NCBI GenBank assembly: GCA_022702545.1
Contig: JAHRBC010000004.1
Coordinates: 4,308,001-4,372,000, forward strand
Reading direction: 5' to 3'
Length of the DNA: 64,000 nucleotides
DNA from: Phycomyces nitens
Lineage: Eukaryota; Mucoromycota; Mucoromycetes; Mucorales; Phycomycetaceae
Shown: piece by piece, positions 1 to 11,849 of the stretch
Numbering within the stretch: the first letter of the stretch is position 1
Layout: each line of letters starts with the position of its first letter
Notes under the pieces: generated by a model
Seen by the model: the letters and a program-made list of their open reading frames with translations, nothing else
Database searches by the model: none
Told to the model about the DNA's origin: nothing
Made by a program: the position numbers and the translations under genes

Positions 1-297
1 ACAGAAAAAAAAGCCTACTGAACAAACTTCTGAACCAAATATTATTCTGCATGGGGGAGTGGCAAGGATAAGAAGAATTTCCGCCGACTGGGAGCGACGA
101 GAAGGGATGTGTGCGGTGGGACATGCAGAGAATAGTTAAAAACAGAGACAATTGAGTCCATATAATTTTAATGGTCGAGTCAAAGCAAGAATGTAAAAAG
201 GGGCTCCATTGCGTCAATAGTACATAAAGGGAAGAAATAACGAACATAGATGGGGTAAAAGGTTAAACTGTGGGTCAATGACCTGTTGGAGGATATA

Positions 298-669
298 CTA
301 GAGTACAATGGCTAGTATTCGAACGGTCAAGGATAGTTGAGGCCAAGGAATCAAAGGATGGAACAATGTTAAGCAGGTCTTAAACTCTTGGATCTCGCCA
401 AGAGTTTCAGAAATGAGAGTAGAGATAGGAGATACGAGACACCAAGCACAATGGGAAGAGAAGGAAAGTAGGTAAATTTTCCACCACGTTCTGGAAGCTG
501 TAAATAAAGTGGTCAGTAGTGGACAAGATAAGGTATAGAGATTCCAGAGCGCTGCATCCAGAAGGTCGGTAATCGGGGAAAAGAAGATGGATAATGGGTC
601 AAGATCCGGTGTGTAAGGAATGTCCAATTGATGAGACTGATTTGACCAATCAAGATCAGATCCGACCAC
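298..669 (-). pseudogene. Possible LINE C-terminal remnant
   Basis: This open stretch without an ATG start has a weak match in pattern (W-W-K, aromatic and basic spacing) to the post-RT region of the better-preserved LINE at about 31.9-32.1 kb of this window, where FWFLVIRRHCRTLWWKVL is seen. No catalytic motif is present. It could equally be chance open sequence; the distal part overlaps the dispersed TATA-containing module. Confidence 0.25.
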
Positions 670-832
670 TGTCCTCTCGAGAAAATATCATTCGTACTAT
701 CCCTTTTTTGCAAAGACTAATAAAACTAATTTTTATAATTATCTTGTAGACAGCAACTAGAAACATTCATATAAGTACCCCTTTAGTTTTATCATAGAAG
801 GATCAAATACATACCTTTATTAAAGGAATCTA
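590..832 (+). repeat. Dispersed TATA-containing module, copy A
   Basis: This stretch recurs around 6.92-7.15 kb and 33.78-33.96 kb. Shared landmarks in order are GAGACTGATTTGAC (here and in copy C), CAGATCCGACCA or a close variant, a TATA-like CATTCATATAAGTACCCC (764-781), ATAGAAGGATCAA about 15 bp later, and TTTATTAAAGGAAT. The spacing resembles a core promoter with start region, but no coding exon follows in any copy. It may be the end of an uncharacterised mobile element or a duplicated promoter. Confidence 0.6.
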
Positions 833-1117
833 CCGACCCCTTCCCATGGTAATCAGTCAATTCAATATCCGCCAAATAAAAAAAGAACTTCTTTGGCTCT
901 CTCGTCGTATTATACCCCCTTTTGTTTAACAGACACTGTCCGAAAGTACACGATTAATAACATAGAGCAGTCAACAATAAAAGAATGTATAATAAAGAAA
1001 CTTTGTATTGTGTGCCAACACTTGCCTTTTTCATTTTGTCTGTACGATTTGGCATTGTCCTGGAATACCTTTCACATACTTTAATAAGCAGTTTTTTATT
1101 ATTATTTATAGCTTATA

Positions 1118-1328
1118 TAATACATCTCTCTAGTATTTATTAGAGATGGTGCTCTTGTAATTACCATGCATCCAAGATAAGCCCACGATTTCTCAATAGG
1201 GTTGAGATCTGGGCTATTTGGTGAACACACCATTACTGGGATACCGTAACACTTCCAATCCTCAGCTAGGTTTGACGTTTGACAAGAAGCATTATATTGA
1301 TAAATAAACTTGCCGTAATAAATTCCAT
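1118..1328 (-). pseudogene. Tc1/mariner transposase fragment (left-arm copy)
   Basis: This is the mirror image of 11850-12060. Read on the minus strand it encodes a DDE_3-type fragment with the second catalytic region (QYNASCQTSNLAEDW; the expected Asp is replaced by Tyr or Asn) and the final-Glu signature SPNSPDLNPIEKSWAYLG. Nothing of the N-terminal HTH or first Asp is attached. It is a dead relic carried inside the arm. Confidence 0.75.
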
Positions 1329-1733
1329 TTAATACGTTTAATAAATAAAGTTTTCTGTTAAATAAGTCGATACAGGTAGGTATACAGGTCGAGTGTTGAT
1401 TATAGTATTCAAATAGTCAACTTTTCCTTCTCACCTACACCCAAATTGTTAACAAAACAGCTCTTTAGTGCCTAATATGCTTTGTATAAATACCAAGTAA
1501 ACCATCTAAAGAACCACCTACAATATTGTCCGGTTTACCTCAAAGAAATAAAGTTTTTTTTTCACTAGGAAGGTTGAGCTGTCCAAGTGCACTCAAACTG
1601 CAATGAAAATAACCAAAGCAGTTGGTGTAACGATACAATGCATGCTTTTGTCTGGCCCCCACATATCACAAAACAACAAGGAATTGTTGGAGCAAATCGA
1701 TTTATTTTAAGATGCGGTCATGCTAGATTCAAC

Positions 1734-1751
1734 AGAGAGAGAGAGAGAGAA
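1734..1751. repeat. (GA)n microsatellite
   Basis: A short run of alternating AG dinucleotides, mirrored as (CT)n at about 11428-11446 in the other arm. Confidence 0.9.
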
Positions 1752-2789
1752 AGGCACAAAGACGATAATAAAAGTGCTGCGCACGGACAAGCGTGCGATT
1801 AGAGACTATTTTTGACCGAAAACTGATTATTAGCCTCAAGAGACTTTTCTTTCGCCAATAAGCATCTCCAGAGCATTCTACTGGTACTCAGTGAGCATCA
1901 TTTAATTACTGAGCATATCTACTCTTGAAAAATAAAATATTTCTCCTCACTTTTGGAAACATTTTTGAGCCATGAAATAAATATATTTGCCAAGATATCT
2001 ATGTGTATCAATCTAGGCTTACAGTGCCTCATCCCACGACTCTCAAAAAACCAAAACCATTACTCTGCACTCAATGTTACTGTTGAGATGATGAGATTTT
2101 ACTCGTAACTCTTGTAAATTGTCTGAAGAACTCTCTTGGAACCATCATTTCCTTCCAGGCAGAAACAAGAGCCATCTGATCAGGTTGTATTTACCCATTG
2201 ATTCTCAAACCAATTTGCTTCATGTTAACAAAGCCCGGTATTCTTGTATGTATCTGTCTGTCTGGGTTTATGCGCTGTAACAAAGATTTTTTCTTAAAAA
2301 AAAAGTCGAATCCCTTGACAGAGGCAGTTACCGTTTTTTACATGATTAATCTCCGTGGTACATAATTATAATATGATATTATTATGAGACGCAAATGGAC
2401 TCTCTCGAATGACACTTTCCAAATATCCATCTGCTCTTACAATCGGTTTTTTGCTTTTGGCTCCAGGTTGCTTTCAAGAGAATATAAAATCAAAAACGGT
2501 GATGCACCTGACGATTGTTTGTACACTTGACCGTAGCATCTCAACCATGGTCGCAATCTGCCCAAGAGAATTTTAGCATTGTAAACAAAACATACACCTC
2601 ATTAGTTTCCATCTTTATGATTTTTATATGGCTCGGATATATTATATCATTATTGTTAAATTGTAATGCTCTTTTGAGAAATAAAGAATTTTATTTAGAA
2701 AAAAAGGTATAAAAACTTGAGATTTATATCATGAATATAAATCAGCTGCCTGTGACCATAAAGTGTGTCGCACTGCCAAAGGAGATTGC

Positions 2790-3550
2790 CAGTCTAGTTA
2801 AGCAGAAACAAAGATTGGACAATGATTAGTTCACGCACTCTGGATACCCAATGCAATTGAAGAGTAACTGTCGTTTGTCAACTTACATGGAAAATGACAG
2901 AACTGTCGCTTGAGTTTCCTGAAAATATGTACCACATCCACTGGTTAGGTAGAATAGACCTATTGTAAAAAGAATATATATTAGCAAAGATGTCAAAAGA
3001 CTGTACTCATGATGCTTTTTCTTTTACCATTTTCCGGATAGGTTTGTATTTATCTAATAGATACATATATTAGTAAACTTGAATAACTTGCAGGCTTGTT
3101 TATTTGTTTGATGTTACTTACCTTACTGACAACTTTTCTGTCATTTCGGTTCCAGTGGATCAGCACTACCCCCAATGGAATAGCCTGCTTCGGCACCAGA
3201 AATATGACCCTGAAGGTAGGCCAACCCGTGTTTAGGTCGTTAGACCAGACTCACGAAGCCAGTTCAAAGGGGAACCACGCCGACGGCTTTGGAGGCCGCA
3301 CCGCCATTAAGATAGGCTAACCTGCTGGTGTAGCGAGCAACGCATGTTTTTTGAAGTGACCAACACTCGTGCCTTCAACGGTGGACAAACCGCACTATTC
3401 AGGAGAAGTGTCACCCGCCCGTTCAGAAAGAAGCAACTCCTGCTAGCTGGGACGCAAACCCCGTGGTTTAGGCCAGCAGACCAGGCTCACGAAGCCAGTC
3501 CATAGGGAGAACCACGCCGCCACAGGAATGGCCGTCGTACCAAGGAAGAT
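2790..3550 (+). repeat. GC-richer tandem unit 1 (left arm)
   Basis: First of two about 764 bp direct repeats (3096 and 3860 are equivalent positions). Each unit joins an AT-rich half with GTTTGTCAACTTACATGG or a variant, and a GC-richer half with an internal diverged duplication around CACGAAGCCAGT (about 3253 and 3499). A third, truncated and more diverged copy of the AT-rich half lies at about 4319-4660. Function unknown; satellite-like or derived from an uncharacterised element. Confidence 0.85.
3111..3320 (+). CDS. Hypothetical 69-aa peptide within the tandem unit
   Basis: ATG-initiated frame of 69 codons with a hydrophobic N-terminus (MLLTLLTTFLSF) that resembles a weak signal peptide, followed by a polar Gly/Ser/His-containing tail. 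The same peptide is encoded unchanged in all four tandem units (3875-4084, and on the minus strand 9097-9306 and 9860-10069). Because the units are nearly identical DNA, conservation is not evidence of selection. No family is recognised, and this may simply be chance open sequence in a repeat. Confidence 0.25.
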   Translation: MLLTLLTTFLSFRFQWISTTPNGIACFGTRNMTLKVGQPVFRSLDQTHEASSKGNHADGFGGRTAIKIG

Positions 3551-4318
3551 CGCCAGTCGACTTGAGCAGAAATAAAACACGAAGCATGATTAGTTCATGC
3601 ACTCTGAATACCCAATGCAATCGAAGAGTAAAGACAGTTTTTCAACTTACATGGAGAATGACAGAACTGTCGCTTGAGTTGCCAAAAAGTGTACATCACA
3701 TCCACCGGTTATGTAAAACAGACCTATTGTAAAAATAGTATATATTAGCAAAGATGTCAAAAGACTGTATTCATGATGCTTTTTCTTTTACCATTTTCCG
3801 GATAGGTTTGTATTTATCTAATAGATACATATATTAGTAAACTTGAATAACTTGCAGGCTTGTTTATTTGTTTGATGTTACTTACCTTACTGACAACTTT
3901 TCTGTCATTTCGGTTCCAGTGGATCAGCACTACCCCCAATGGAATAGCCTGCTTCGGCACCAGAAATATGACCCTGAAGGTAGGCCAACCCGTGTTTAGG
4001 TCGTTAGACCAGACTCACGAAGCCAGTTCAAAGGGGAACCACGCCGACGGCTTTGGAGGCCGCACCGCCATTAAGATAGGCTAACCTGCTGGTGTAGCGA
4101 GCAACGCATGTTTTTTGAAGTGACCAACACTCGTGCCTTCAACGGTGGACAAACCGCACTATTCAGGAGAAGTGTCACCCGCCCGTTCAGAAAGAAGCGA
4201 CTCCTGCTAGCTGGGACGCAAACCCCGTGGTTTAGGCCAGCAGACCAGGCTCACGAAGCCAGTCCATAGGGAGAACCACGCCGCCAACGGAATGGCCGCC
4301 GTACCAAGGAAGATCGCC
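3551..4318 (+). repeat. GC-richer tandem unit 2 (left arm)
   Basis: Second full unit, directly repeated relative to 2790-3550 with few substitutions, for example CGCCGCCAACGGAATGG here against CGCCGCCACAGGAATGG in unit 1. It contains the same 69-codon frame at 3875-4084. The unit 1/unit 2 differences are preserved in mirror order in the right arm, so the tandem duplication predates the inverted duplication. Confidence 0.85.
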
Positions 4319-6029
4319 GGCCGACTTGAGCAGAAATAAAACATTAAGAATGATTAGTTCACATACTTGGGATACCGGATGGGCTAAAAGAAGAAATACT
4401 GTTTGTCAACTTACAAGTAAAATACAAGAACTTTCGCCTCAGTTTGCAAAAAGTATGTAGTATATTCGCCGGTCAGACATAATATGGGTACAATAAGAGG
4501 CCCACAGTGAGTGTATTGAAAAGCCGCGTTCATGCTGCTTTCTTCCTCTCAGTTTTACATTTATCTAAAAAGTGCGATACATAAGGTAAGTACATGTGTA
4601 TGTTGGTAAATGCTTATAGCTTATAAGCTGGTTTAGAAGTATTATGAACTTTACTTACTTGTAATGAGGTGACCTCATGTAGTTTGACACGATGACTGAG
4701 AATGATGTCCAAACTGTTCTAATTGCAGAGATGGCAATACAACGGACAATGACATGTAGACATTAGTCATTTTGAATAGTTTGTAAGTTTTGGTTTTGAC
4801 ATTGTGTGTCTTACTTGGTTTGAATGACCTGCTGTGCTAATGCCATTTACCAAGATGTTTGACACTGCAATGTCTCCTAATGACGGTAATTGCATTACGG
4901 ATGGCTATGGTATATAAACATTAGCCATTCTGAATGTTTTGAAAGACTTGGCTTGTAGTATAACTATTACTTACTTTTCATGCTTATAAGCAGCCATTGG
5001 GTTGTGGAAAAGAGAGAAACTATTAAATAATCAACTTGATACATATTAAATAGCCAAGTCAATATGTGCACGTGATTTGAGAGCTTTGGGATCGTGATAA
5101 ATCAACAACTGGTTTCCCATGTTACTTTATTTAAAAGGACTTTATTTAAGCACCTACTCTGCAATAAATAGCCTTTATTTTAGTACAAAGATATCTCTTA
5201 TAAAGGAACCGATTTTTTAATAATGATATAGTTTTTTATTTATTTAATAATTAAATAATATTATTTAGTAGGGAATGGTATTGATTATACTTTATAAAAC
5301 ATAATAGTATTCAAAGTTCCCAACACAGTGCCATAAAACAGCGCCATAAGTTAGAATAAGCTGTAAAAAAGCATATAGTTGGACATTGAGTCCAAAAAAG
5401 TTGAACAGGCAATTATAGCATTAAATATTCTCAGATTATTCTTTTTAGTTATAACATTAAATACCTGGTACATTTTTTGTTTTATATTATTTAAAGGGTT
5501 ATTCTCTGGTATTTTGCAAAAGCTGGATTGAAATTGAGAGTAGTAATCCATAATTACATTTTCCCACATATTTTTATGGCTAAATATCTACAAAATTCAA
5601 CATAAGTCATATATAAGAATATTCTCTTTGCAATACGGTGATATGAAAGAGACTTATCAAAGTCACATAATATATGTTTATATTTTAAAAAAGAAGTTAT
5701 TGTTATTGTTATTATTTGCTAAAATCTATAGATATTAAAGTGCTAGTAAATGTATATTGTATCTTACAAGATTCTATAATGGTGTATATACAATAGAAAA
5801 CATGGTTTATGGAGGCCAAATTATCTCTCTCCTAGATACAAAAACCATTTATCAAAAATTATTAGAAGAGTGTAGAGTAATATATGAACAGATACTAAGA
5901 GACTATCAATGATCAGATATTCTCTGACTAGATTTAATATTGGTGTGCAGCATACAGACTTCCTTTGGATAGTAATAATATGGCATTAAAACTCCACCAG
6001 ATAACATAGCAAATGTCAGAGATTGATAT

Positions 6030-6156
6030 AGGCAAAGGCAAGAACAGAGAAAACAGGCAGAGAGTTCGAAGATAGGTTCCTTTAACAAATATTTTGTTCG
6101 CTTGATCCTTCTATAATCAAGCTTTAGGGGTATTTATATGAATGTTTATAGCTAAT
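6030..6156 (-). repeat. Truncated dispersed module at the inner edge of the left arm
   Basis: Reverse complement of the downstream part of the module at 7023-7150 (TATA-like stretch and GAAGGATCAAG). It stops exactly at the arm/spacer junction, so the upstream half of the module is missing on this side. Confidence 0.7.
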
Positions 6157-7022
6157 ATTGATAGGGATAATTATTATTATTAGCTTTATAATATGTCTTT
6201 ACGGGGGAGTGAGAGTACAGATACTATTGGTTCAAAAAGATAATAGTTGGATATGAGCTTGGTTGGTCAACCTAGTCTTACTAATTGTATGTCTATTACA
6301 GCTTTGACATAATGTATTTTTTTCTGAATCTTTACACCGGAAGGTACCGCACTCTCATGTTTCTGTATTTAAGCACAATCATAAATATATATAAATTGCT
6401 CGAGGATATTATCTCTTTGTTGGTTGGGTTTTTTAAGAATGGATAAAGCTTAATCGCTTTTTATTTCTTTTCAATAAATGTAGCTTAAATATAGTGCAAC
6501 AAAAATGAAATTCCAGTCCTACAAATAGTATGATTATTAACTCTCTGAATGTAGCTATACAATTTTCTTTATTTAATTTTTAATATGGCATAAATGGCAC
6601 TCATTAAAAAAAATTAATAATCTTTTTCACTTTTTAGCAATTACAGTGTCTATGTATCTACATATTTGTGTAGCTCTTTAGACAGCTGTTTTGGATATAC
6701 CTGTTTTATATGAAATTGGAGAATGTGAAATGTCATGAAGAGTACCTCTAATTATCAGCCATTTCTAGTATTCTTAAAGTTGATTTTGTTTATTAAAGAA
6801 TTTCTTGCTTATTTGGTGAGACATGGTGTGATTCAAATGAGAAAAAGTATATATAAAGATAATAAGAATATAGGATTGTTGTAAGAAACATTTTATTGGT
6901 AAAACGAACTGACTAAGTAAAACCAGATCCGACCATTATATCTCAAAATTAATAATATTCTTTTCTTGTCTTTATTGTAAAGACACTCCATGGAACCAAT
7001 CACTACAATTATCTTGGTGGAA
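6157..7022. other. Unique spacer between the two arms
   Basis: About 866 bp not mirrored. It is AT-rich and has no credible ORF. Its right end (about 6917-7022) supplies the upstream half of dispersed module copy B. A stretch near 6820-6866 (GAGACATGGTGTGATTC, then AATGAGAAAAA) resembles 39670-39705, suggesting another dispersed repeat. Confidence 0.7.
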
Positions 7023-7150
7023 ATTAGCTATAAACATTCATATAAATACCCCTAAAGCTTGATTATAGAAGGATCAAGCGAACAAAATATTTGTTAAAGG
7101 AACCTATCTTCGAACTCTCTGCCTGTTTTCTCTGTTCTTGCCTTTGCCTA
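6917..7150 (+). repeat. Dispersed TATA-containing module, copy B
   Basis: Landmarks are CAGATCCGACCA (about 6926), CATTCATATAAATACCCC (7035-7052), ATAGAAGGATCAAGCGAACA and CTTCGAACTCTCTGCCT. The arm/spacer boundary at 7022/7023 cuts through this copy, so the complete module exists only on this side of the inverted duplication. Confidence 0.65.
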
Positions 7151-7609
7151 TATCAATCTCTGACATTTGCTATGTTATCTGGTGGAGTTTTAATGCCATA
7201 TTATTACTATCCAAAGGAAGTCTGTATGCTGCACACCAATATTAAATCTAGTCAGAGAATATCTGATCATTGATAGTCTCTTAGTATCTGTTCATATATT
7301 ACTCTACACTCTTCTAATAATTTTTGATAAATGGTTTTTGTATCTAGGAGAGAGATAATTTGGCCTCCATAAACCATGTTTTCTATTGTATATACACCAT
7401 TATAGAATCTTGTAAGATACAATATACATTTACTAGCACTTTAATATCTATAGATTTTAGCAAATAATAACAATAACAATAACTTCTTTTTTAAAATATA
7501 AACATATATTATGTGACTTTGATAAGTCTCTTTCATATCACCGTATTGCAAAGAGAATATTCTTATATATGACTTATGTTGAATTTTGTAGATATTTAGC
7601 CATAAAAAT

Positions 7610-7831
7610 ATGTGGGAAAATGTAATTATGGATTACTACTCTCAATTTCAATCCAGCTTTTGCAAAATACCAGAGAATAACCCTTTAAATAATATAAAAC
7701 AAAAAATGTACCAGGTATTTAATGTTATAACTAAAAAGAATAATCTGAGAATATTTAATGCTATAATTGCCTGTTCAACTTTTTTTTTGGACTCAATGTC
7801 CAACTATATGCTTTTTTACAGCTTATTCTAA
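7610..7831 (+). other. Small open frame of unknown meaning, present in both arms
   Basis: An ATG-initiated 73-codon frame; the mirror copy at 5351-5569 (minus) has 72 codons. The two differ by an in-frame 3-nt change in a T run. The product is Asn/Lys/Ile-rich with no recognised domain or signal peptide. It is most likely chance or a decayed element fragment. Confidence 0.2.
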
Positions 7832-8861
7832 CTTATGGCGCTGTTTTATGGCACTGTGTTGGGAACTTTGAATACTATTATGTTTTATAAAGTATAATCA
7901 ATACCATTCCCTACTAAATAATATTATTTAATTATTAAATAAATAAAAAACTATATCATTATTAAAAAATCGGTTCCTTTATAAGAGATATCTTTGTACT
8001 AAAATAAAGGCTATTTATTGCAGAGTAGGTGCTTAAATAAAGTCCTTTTAAATAAAGTAACATGGGAAACCAGTTGTTGATTTATCACGATCCCAAAGCT
8101 CTCAAATCACGTGCACATATTGACTTGGCTATTTAATATGTATCAAGTTGATTATTTAATAGTTTCTCTCTTTTCCACAACCCAATGGCTGCTTATAAGC
8201 ATGAAAAGTAAGTAATAGTTATACTACAAGCCAAGTCTTTCAAAACATTCAGAATGGCTAATGTTTATATACCATAGCCATCCGTAATGCAATTACCGTC
8301 ATTAGGAGACATTGCAGTGTCAAACATCTTGGTAATGGCATTAGCACAGCAGGTCATTCAAACCAAGTAAGACACACAATGTCAAAACCAAAACTTACAA
8401 ACTATTCAAAATGACTAATGTCTACATGTCATTGTCCGTTGTATTGCCATCTCTGCAATTAGAACAGTTTGGACATCATTCTCAGTCATCGTGTCAAACT
8501 ACATGAGGTCACCTCATTACAAGTAAGTAAAGTTCATAATACTTCTAAACCAGCTTATAAGCTATAAGCATTTACCAACATACACATGTACTTACCTTAT
8601 GTATCGCACTTTTTAGATAAATGTAAAACTGAGAGGAAGAAAGCAGCATGAACGCGGCTTTTCAATACACTCACTGTGGGCCTCTTATTGTACCCATATT
8701 ATGTCTGACCGGCGAATATACTACATACTTTTTGCAAACTGAGGCGAAAGTTCTTGTATTTTACTTGTAAGTTGACAAACAGTATTTCTTCTTTTAGCCC
8801 ATCCGGTATCCCAAGTATGTGAACTAATCATTCTTAATGTTTTATTTCTGCTCAAGTCGGC

Positions 8862-9628
8862 CGGCGATCTTCCTTGGTACGGCGGCCATTCCGTTGGCGG
8901 CGTGGTTCTCCCTATGGACTGGCTTCGTGAGCCTGGTCTGCTGGCCTAAACCACGGGGTTTGCGTCCCAGCTAGCAGGAGTCGCTTCTTTCTGAACGGGC
9001 GGGTGACACTTCTCCTGAATAGTGCGGTTTGTCCACCGTTGAAGGCACGAGTGTTGGTCACTTCAAAAAACATGCGTTGCTCGCTACACCAGCAGGTTAG
9101 CCTATCTTAATGGCGGTGCGGCCTCCAAAGCCGTCGGCGTGGTTCCCCTTTGAACTGGCTTCGTGAGTCTGGTCTAACGACCTAAACACGGGTTGGCCTA
9201 CCTTCAGGGTCATATTTCTGGTGCCGAAGCAGGCTATTCCATTGGGGGTAGTGCTGATCCACTGGAACCGAAATGACAGAAAAGTTGTCAGTAAGGTAAG
9301 TAACATCAAACAAATAAACAAGCCTGCAAGTTATTCAAGTTTACTAATATATGTATCTATTAGATAAATACAAACCTATCCGGAAAATGGTAAAAGAAAA
9401 AGCATCATGAATACAGTCTTTTGACATCTTTGCTAATATATACTATTTTTACAATAGGTCTGTTTTACATAACCGGTGGATGTGATGTACACTTTTTGGC
9501 AACTCAAGCGACAGTTCTGTCATTCTCCATGTAAGTTGAAAAACTGTCTTTACTCTTCGATTGCATTGGGTATTCAGAGTGCATGAACTAATCATGCTTC
9601 GTGTTTTATTTCTGCTCAAGTCGACTGG
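8862..9628 (-). repeat. GC-richer tandem unit 2 (right arm)
   Basis: Mirror of 3551-4318. It includes the 69-codon frame on the minus strand at 9097-9306. Confidence 0.85.
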
Positions 9629-10390
9629 CGATCTTCCTTGGTACGACGGCCATTCCTGTGGCGGCGTGGTTCTCCCTATGGACTGGCTTCGTGAGCCTGG
9701 TCTGCTGGCCTAAACCACGGGGTTTGCGTCCCAGCTAGCAGGAGTTGCTTCTTTCTGAACGGGCGGGTGACACTTCTCCTGAATAGTGCGGTTTGTCCAC
9801 CGTTGAAGGCACGAGTGTTGGTCACTTCAAAAACATGCGTTGCTCGCTACACCAGCAGGTTAGCCTATCTTAATGGCGGTGCGGCCTCCAAAGCCGTCGG
9901 CGTGGTTCCCCTTTGAACTGGCTTCGTGAGTCTGGTCTAACGACCTAAACACGGGTTGGCCTACCTTCAGGGTCATATTTCTGGTGCCGAAGCAGGCTAT
10001 TCCATTGGGGGTAGTGCTGATCCACTGGAACCGAAATGACAGAAAAGTTGTCAGTAAGGTAAGTAACATCAAACAAATAAACAAGCCTGCAAGTTATTCA
10101 AGTTTACTAATATATGTATCTATTAGATAAATACAAACCTATCCGGAAAATGGTAAAAGAAAAAGCATCATGAGTACAGTCTTTTGACATCTTTGCTAAT
10201 ATATATTCTTTTACAATAGGTCTATTCTACCTAACCAGTGGATGTGGTACATATTTTCAGGAAACTCAAGCGACAGTTCTGTCATTTTCCATGTAAGTTG
10301 ACAAACGACAGTTACTCTTCAATTGCATTGGGTATCCAGAGTGCGTGAACTAATCATTGTCCAATCTTTGTTTCTGCTTAACTAGACTGG
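9629..10390 (-). repeat. GC-richer tandem unit 1 (right arm)
   Basis: Mirror of 2790-3550. It differs by one base in an A/T run near 9830 (5 against 6). It includes the 69-codon frame on the minus strand at 9860-10069. Confidence 0.85.
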
Positions 10391-11849
10391 CAATCTCCTT
10401 TGGCAGTGCGACACACTTTATGGTCACAGGCAGCTGATTTATATTCATGATATAAATCTCAAGTTTTTATACCTTTTTTTCTAAATAAAATTCTTTATTT
10501 CTCAAAAGAGCATTACAATTTAACAATAATGATATAATATATCCGAGCCATATAAAAATCATAAAGATGGAAACTAATGAGGTGTATGTTTTGTTTACAA
10601 TGCTAAAATTCTCTTGGGCAGATTGCGACCATGGTTGAGATGCTACGGTCAAGTGTACAAACAATCGTCAGGTGCATCACCGTTTTTGATTTTATATTCT
10701 CTTGAAAGCAACCTGGAGCCAAAAGCAAAAAACCGATTGTAAGAGCAGATGGATATTTGGAAAGTGTCATTCGAGAGAGTCCATTTGCGTCTCATAATAA
10801 TATCATATTATAATTATGTACCACGGAGATTAATCATGTAAAAAACGGTAACTGCCTCTGTCAAGGGATTCGACTTTTTTTTTAAGAAAAAATCTTTGTT
10901 ACAGCGCATAAACCCAGACAGACAGATACATACAAGAATACCGGGCTTTGTTAACATGAAGCAAATTGGTTTGAGAATCAATGGGTAAATACAACCTGAT
11001 CAGATGGCTCTTGTTTCTGCCTGGAAGGAAATGATGGTTCCAAGAGAGTTCTTCAGACAATTTACAAGAGTTACGAGTAAAATCTCATCATCTCAACAGT
11101 AACATTGAGTGCAGAGTAATGGTTTTGGTTTTTTGAGAGTCGTGGGATGAGGCACTGTAAGCCTAGATTGATACACATAGATATCTTGGCAAATATATTT
11201 ATTTCATGGCTCAAAAATGTTTCCAAAAGTGAGGAGAAATATTTTATTTTTCAAGAGTAGATATGCTCAGTAATTAAATGATGCTCACTGAGTACCAGTA
11301 GAATGCTCTGGAGATGCTTATTGGCGAAAGAAAAGTCTCTTGAGGCTAATAATCAGTTTTCGGTCAAAAATAGTCTCTAATCGCACGCTTGTCCGTGCGC
11401 AGCACTTTTATTATCGTCTTTGTGCCTTTCTCTCTCTCTCTCTCTGTTGAATCTAGCATGACCGCATCTTAAAATAAATCGATTTGCTCCAACAATTCCT
11501 TGTTGTTTTGTGATATGTGGGGGCCAGACAAAAGCATGCATTGTATCGTTACACCAACTGCTTTGGTTATTTTCATTGCAGTTTGAGTGCACTTGGACAG
11601 CTCAACCTTCCTAGTGAAAAAAAACTTTATTTCTTTGAGGTAAACCGGACAATATTGTAGGTGGTTCTTTAGATGGTTTACTTGGTATTTATACAAAGCA
11701 TATTAGGCACTAAAGAGCTGTTTTGTTAACAATTTGGGTGTAGGTGAGAAGGAAAAGTTGACTATTTGAATACTATAATCAACACTCGACCTGTATACCT
11801 ACCTGTATCGACTTATTTAACAGAAAACTTTATTTATTAAACGTATTAA

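Larger units (their letters stand above)
1..838. other. Left flank of the inverted duplication; no confident gene
   Basis: No intact gene is visible. On the minus strand, 298-669 is open for about 120 codons and contains a Trp/Lys-rich stretch (SRTWWKIYLLSFSS) resembling the region after the reverse transcriptase of fungal LINEs. Its start is not an ATG and the similarity is weak. The part from about 590 to 832 belongs to a dispersed module described separately. Confidence 0.4.
839..6156 (+). repeat. Left arm of a 5.3 kb near-perfect inverted duplication
   Basis: The sequence reads as the reverse complement of 7023-12339 over its full length. Mirror coordinates sum to 13178-13182 throughout. 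Differences noticed are homopolymer length changes, e.g. 6 A at about 5394 against 9 T at about 7780. Outer homology starts at CCTTCCCATGG (839) and inner homology stops after TTTATAGCTAAT (6156). The arm holds a Tc1 transposase relic, a GA microsatellite and the 764 bp tandem array. No confident functional gene was found. Confidence 0.93.

Noticed and set aside
7091..7273. 60-codon frame repeated in both arms (with mirror at 5906-6088), Cys-rich with a hydrophobic start
   Set aside because: It begins with TTG, not ATG, and lies inside the dispersed module directly after its TATA-like word. The only in-frame ATGs leave about 30 codons. More likely non-coding.
9005..10060. Hammerhead-ribozyme-like core (CTGAT...CGAAA) on the minus strand of the tandem unit, suggesting a retrozyme
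   Set aside because: The conserved CUGANGA box is not matched (CTGATCC), and no stem I/III complement was found around it.
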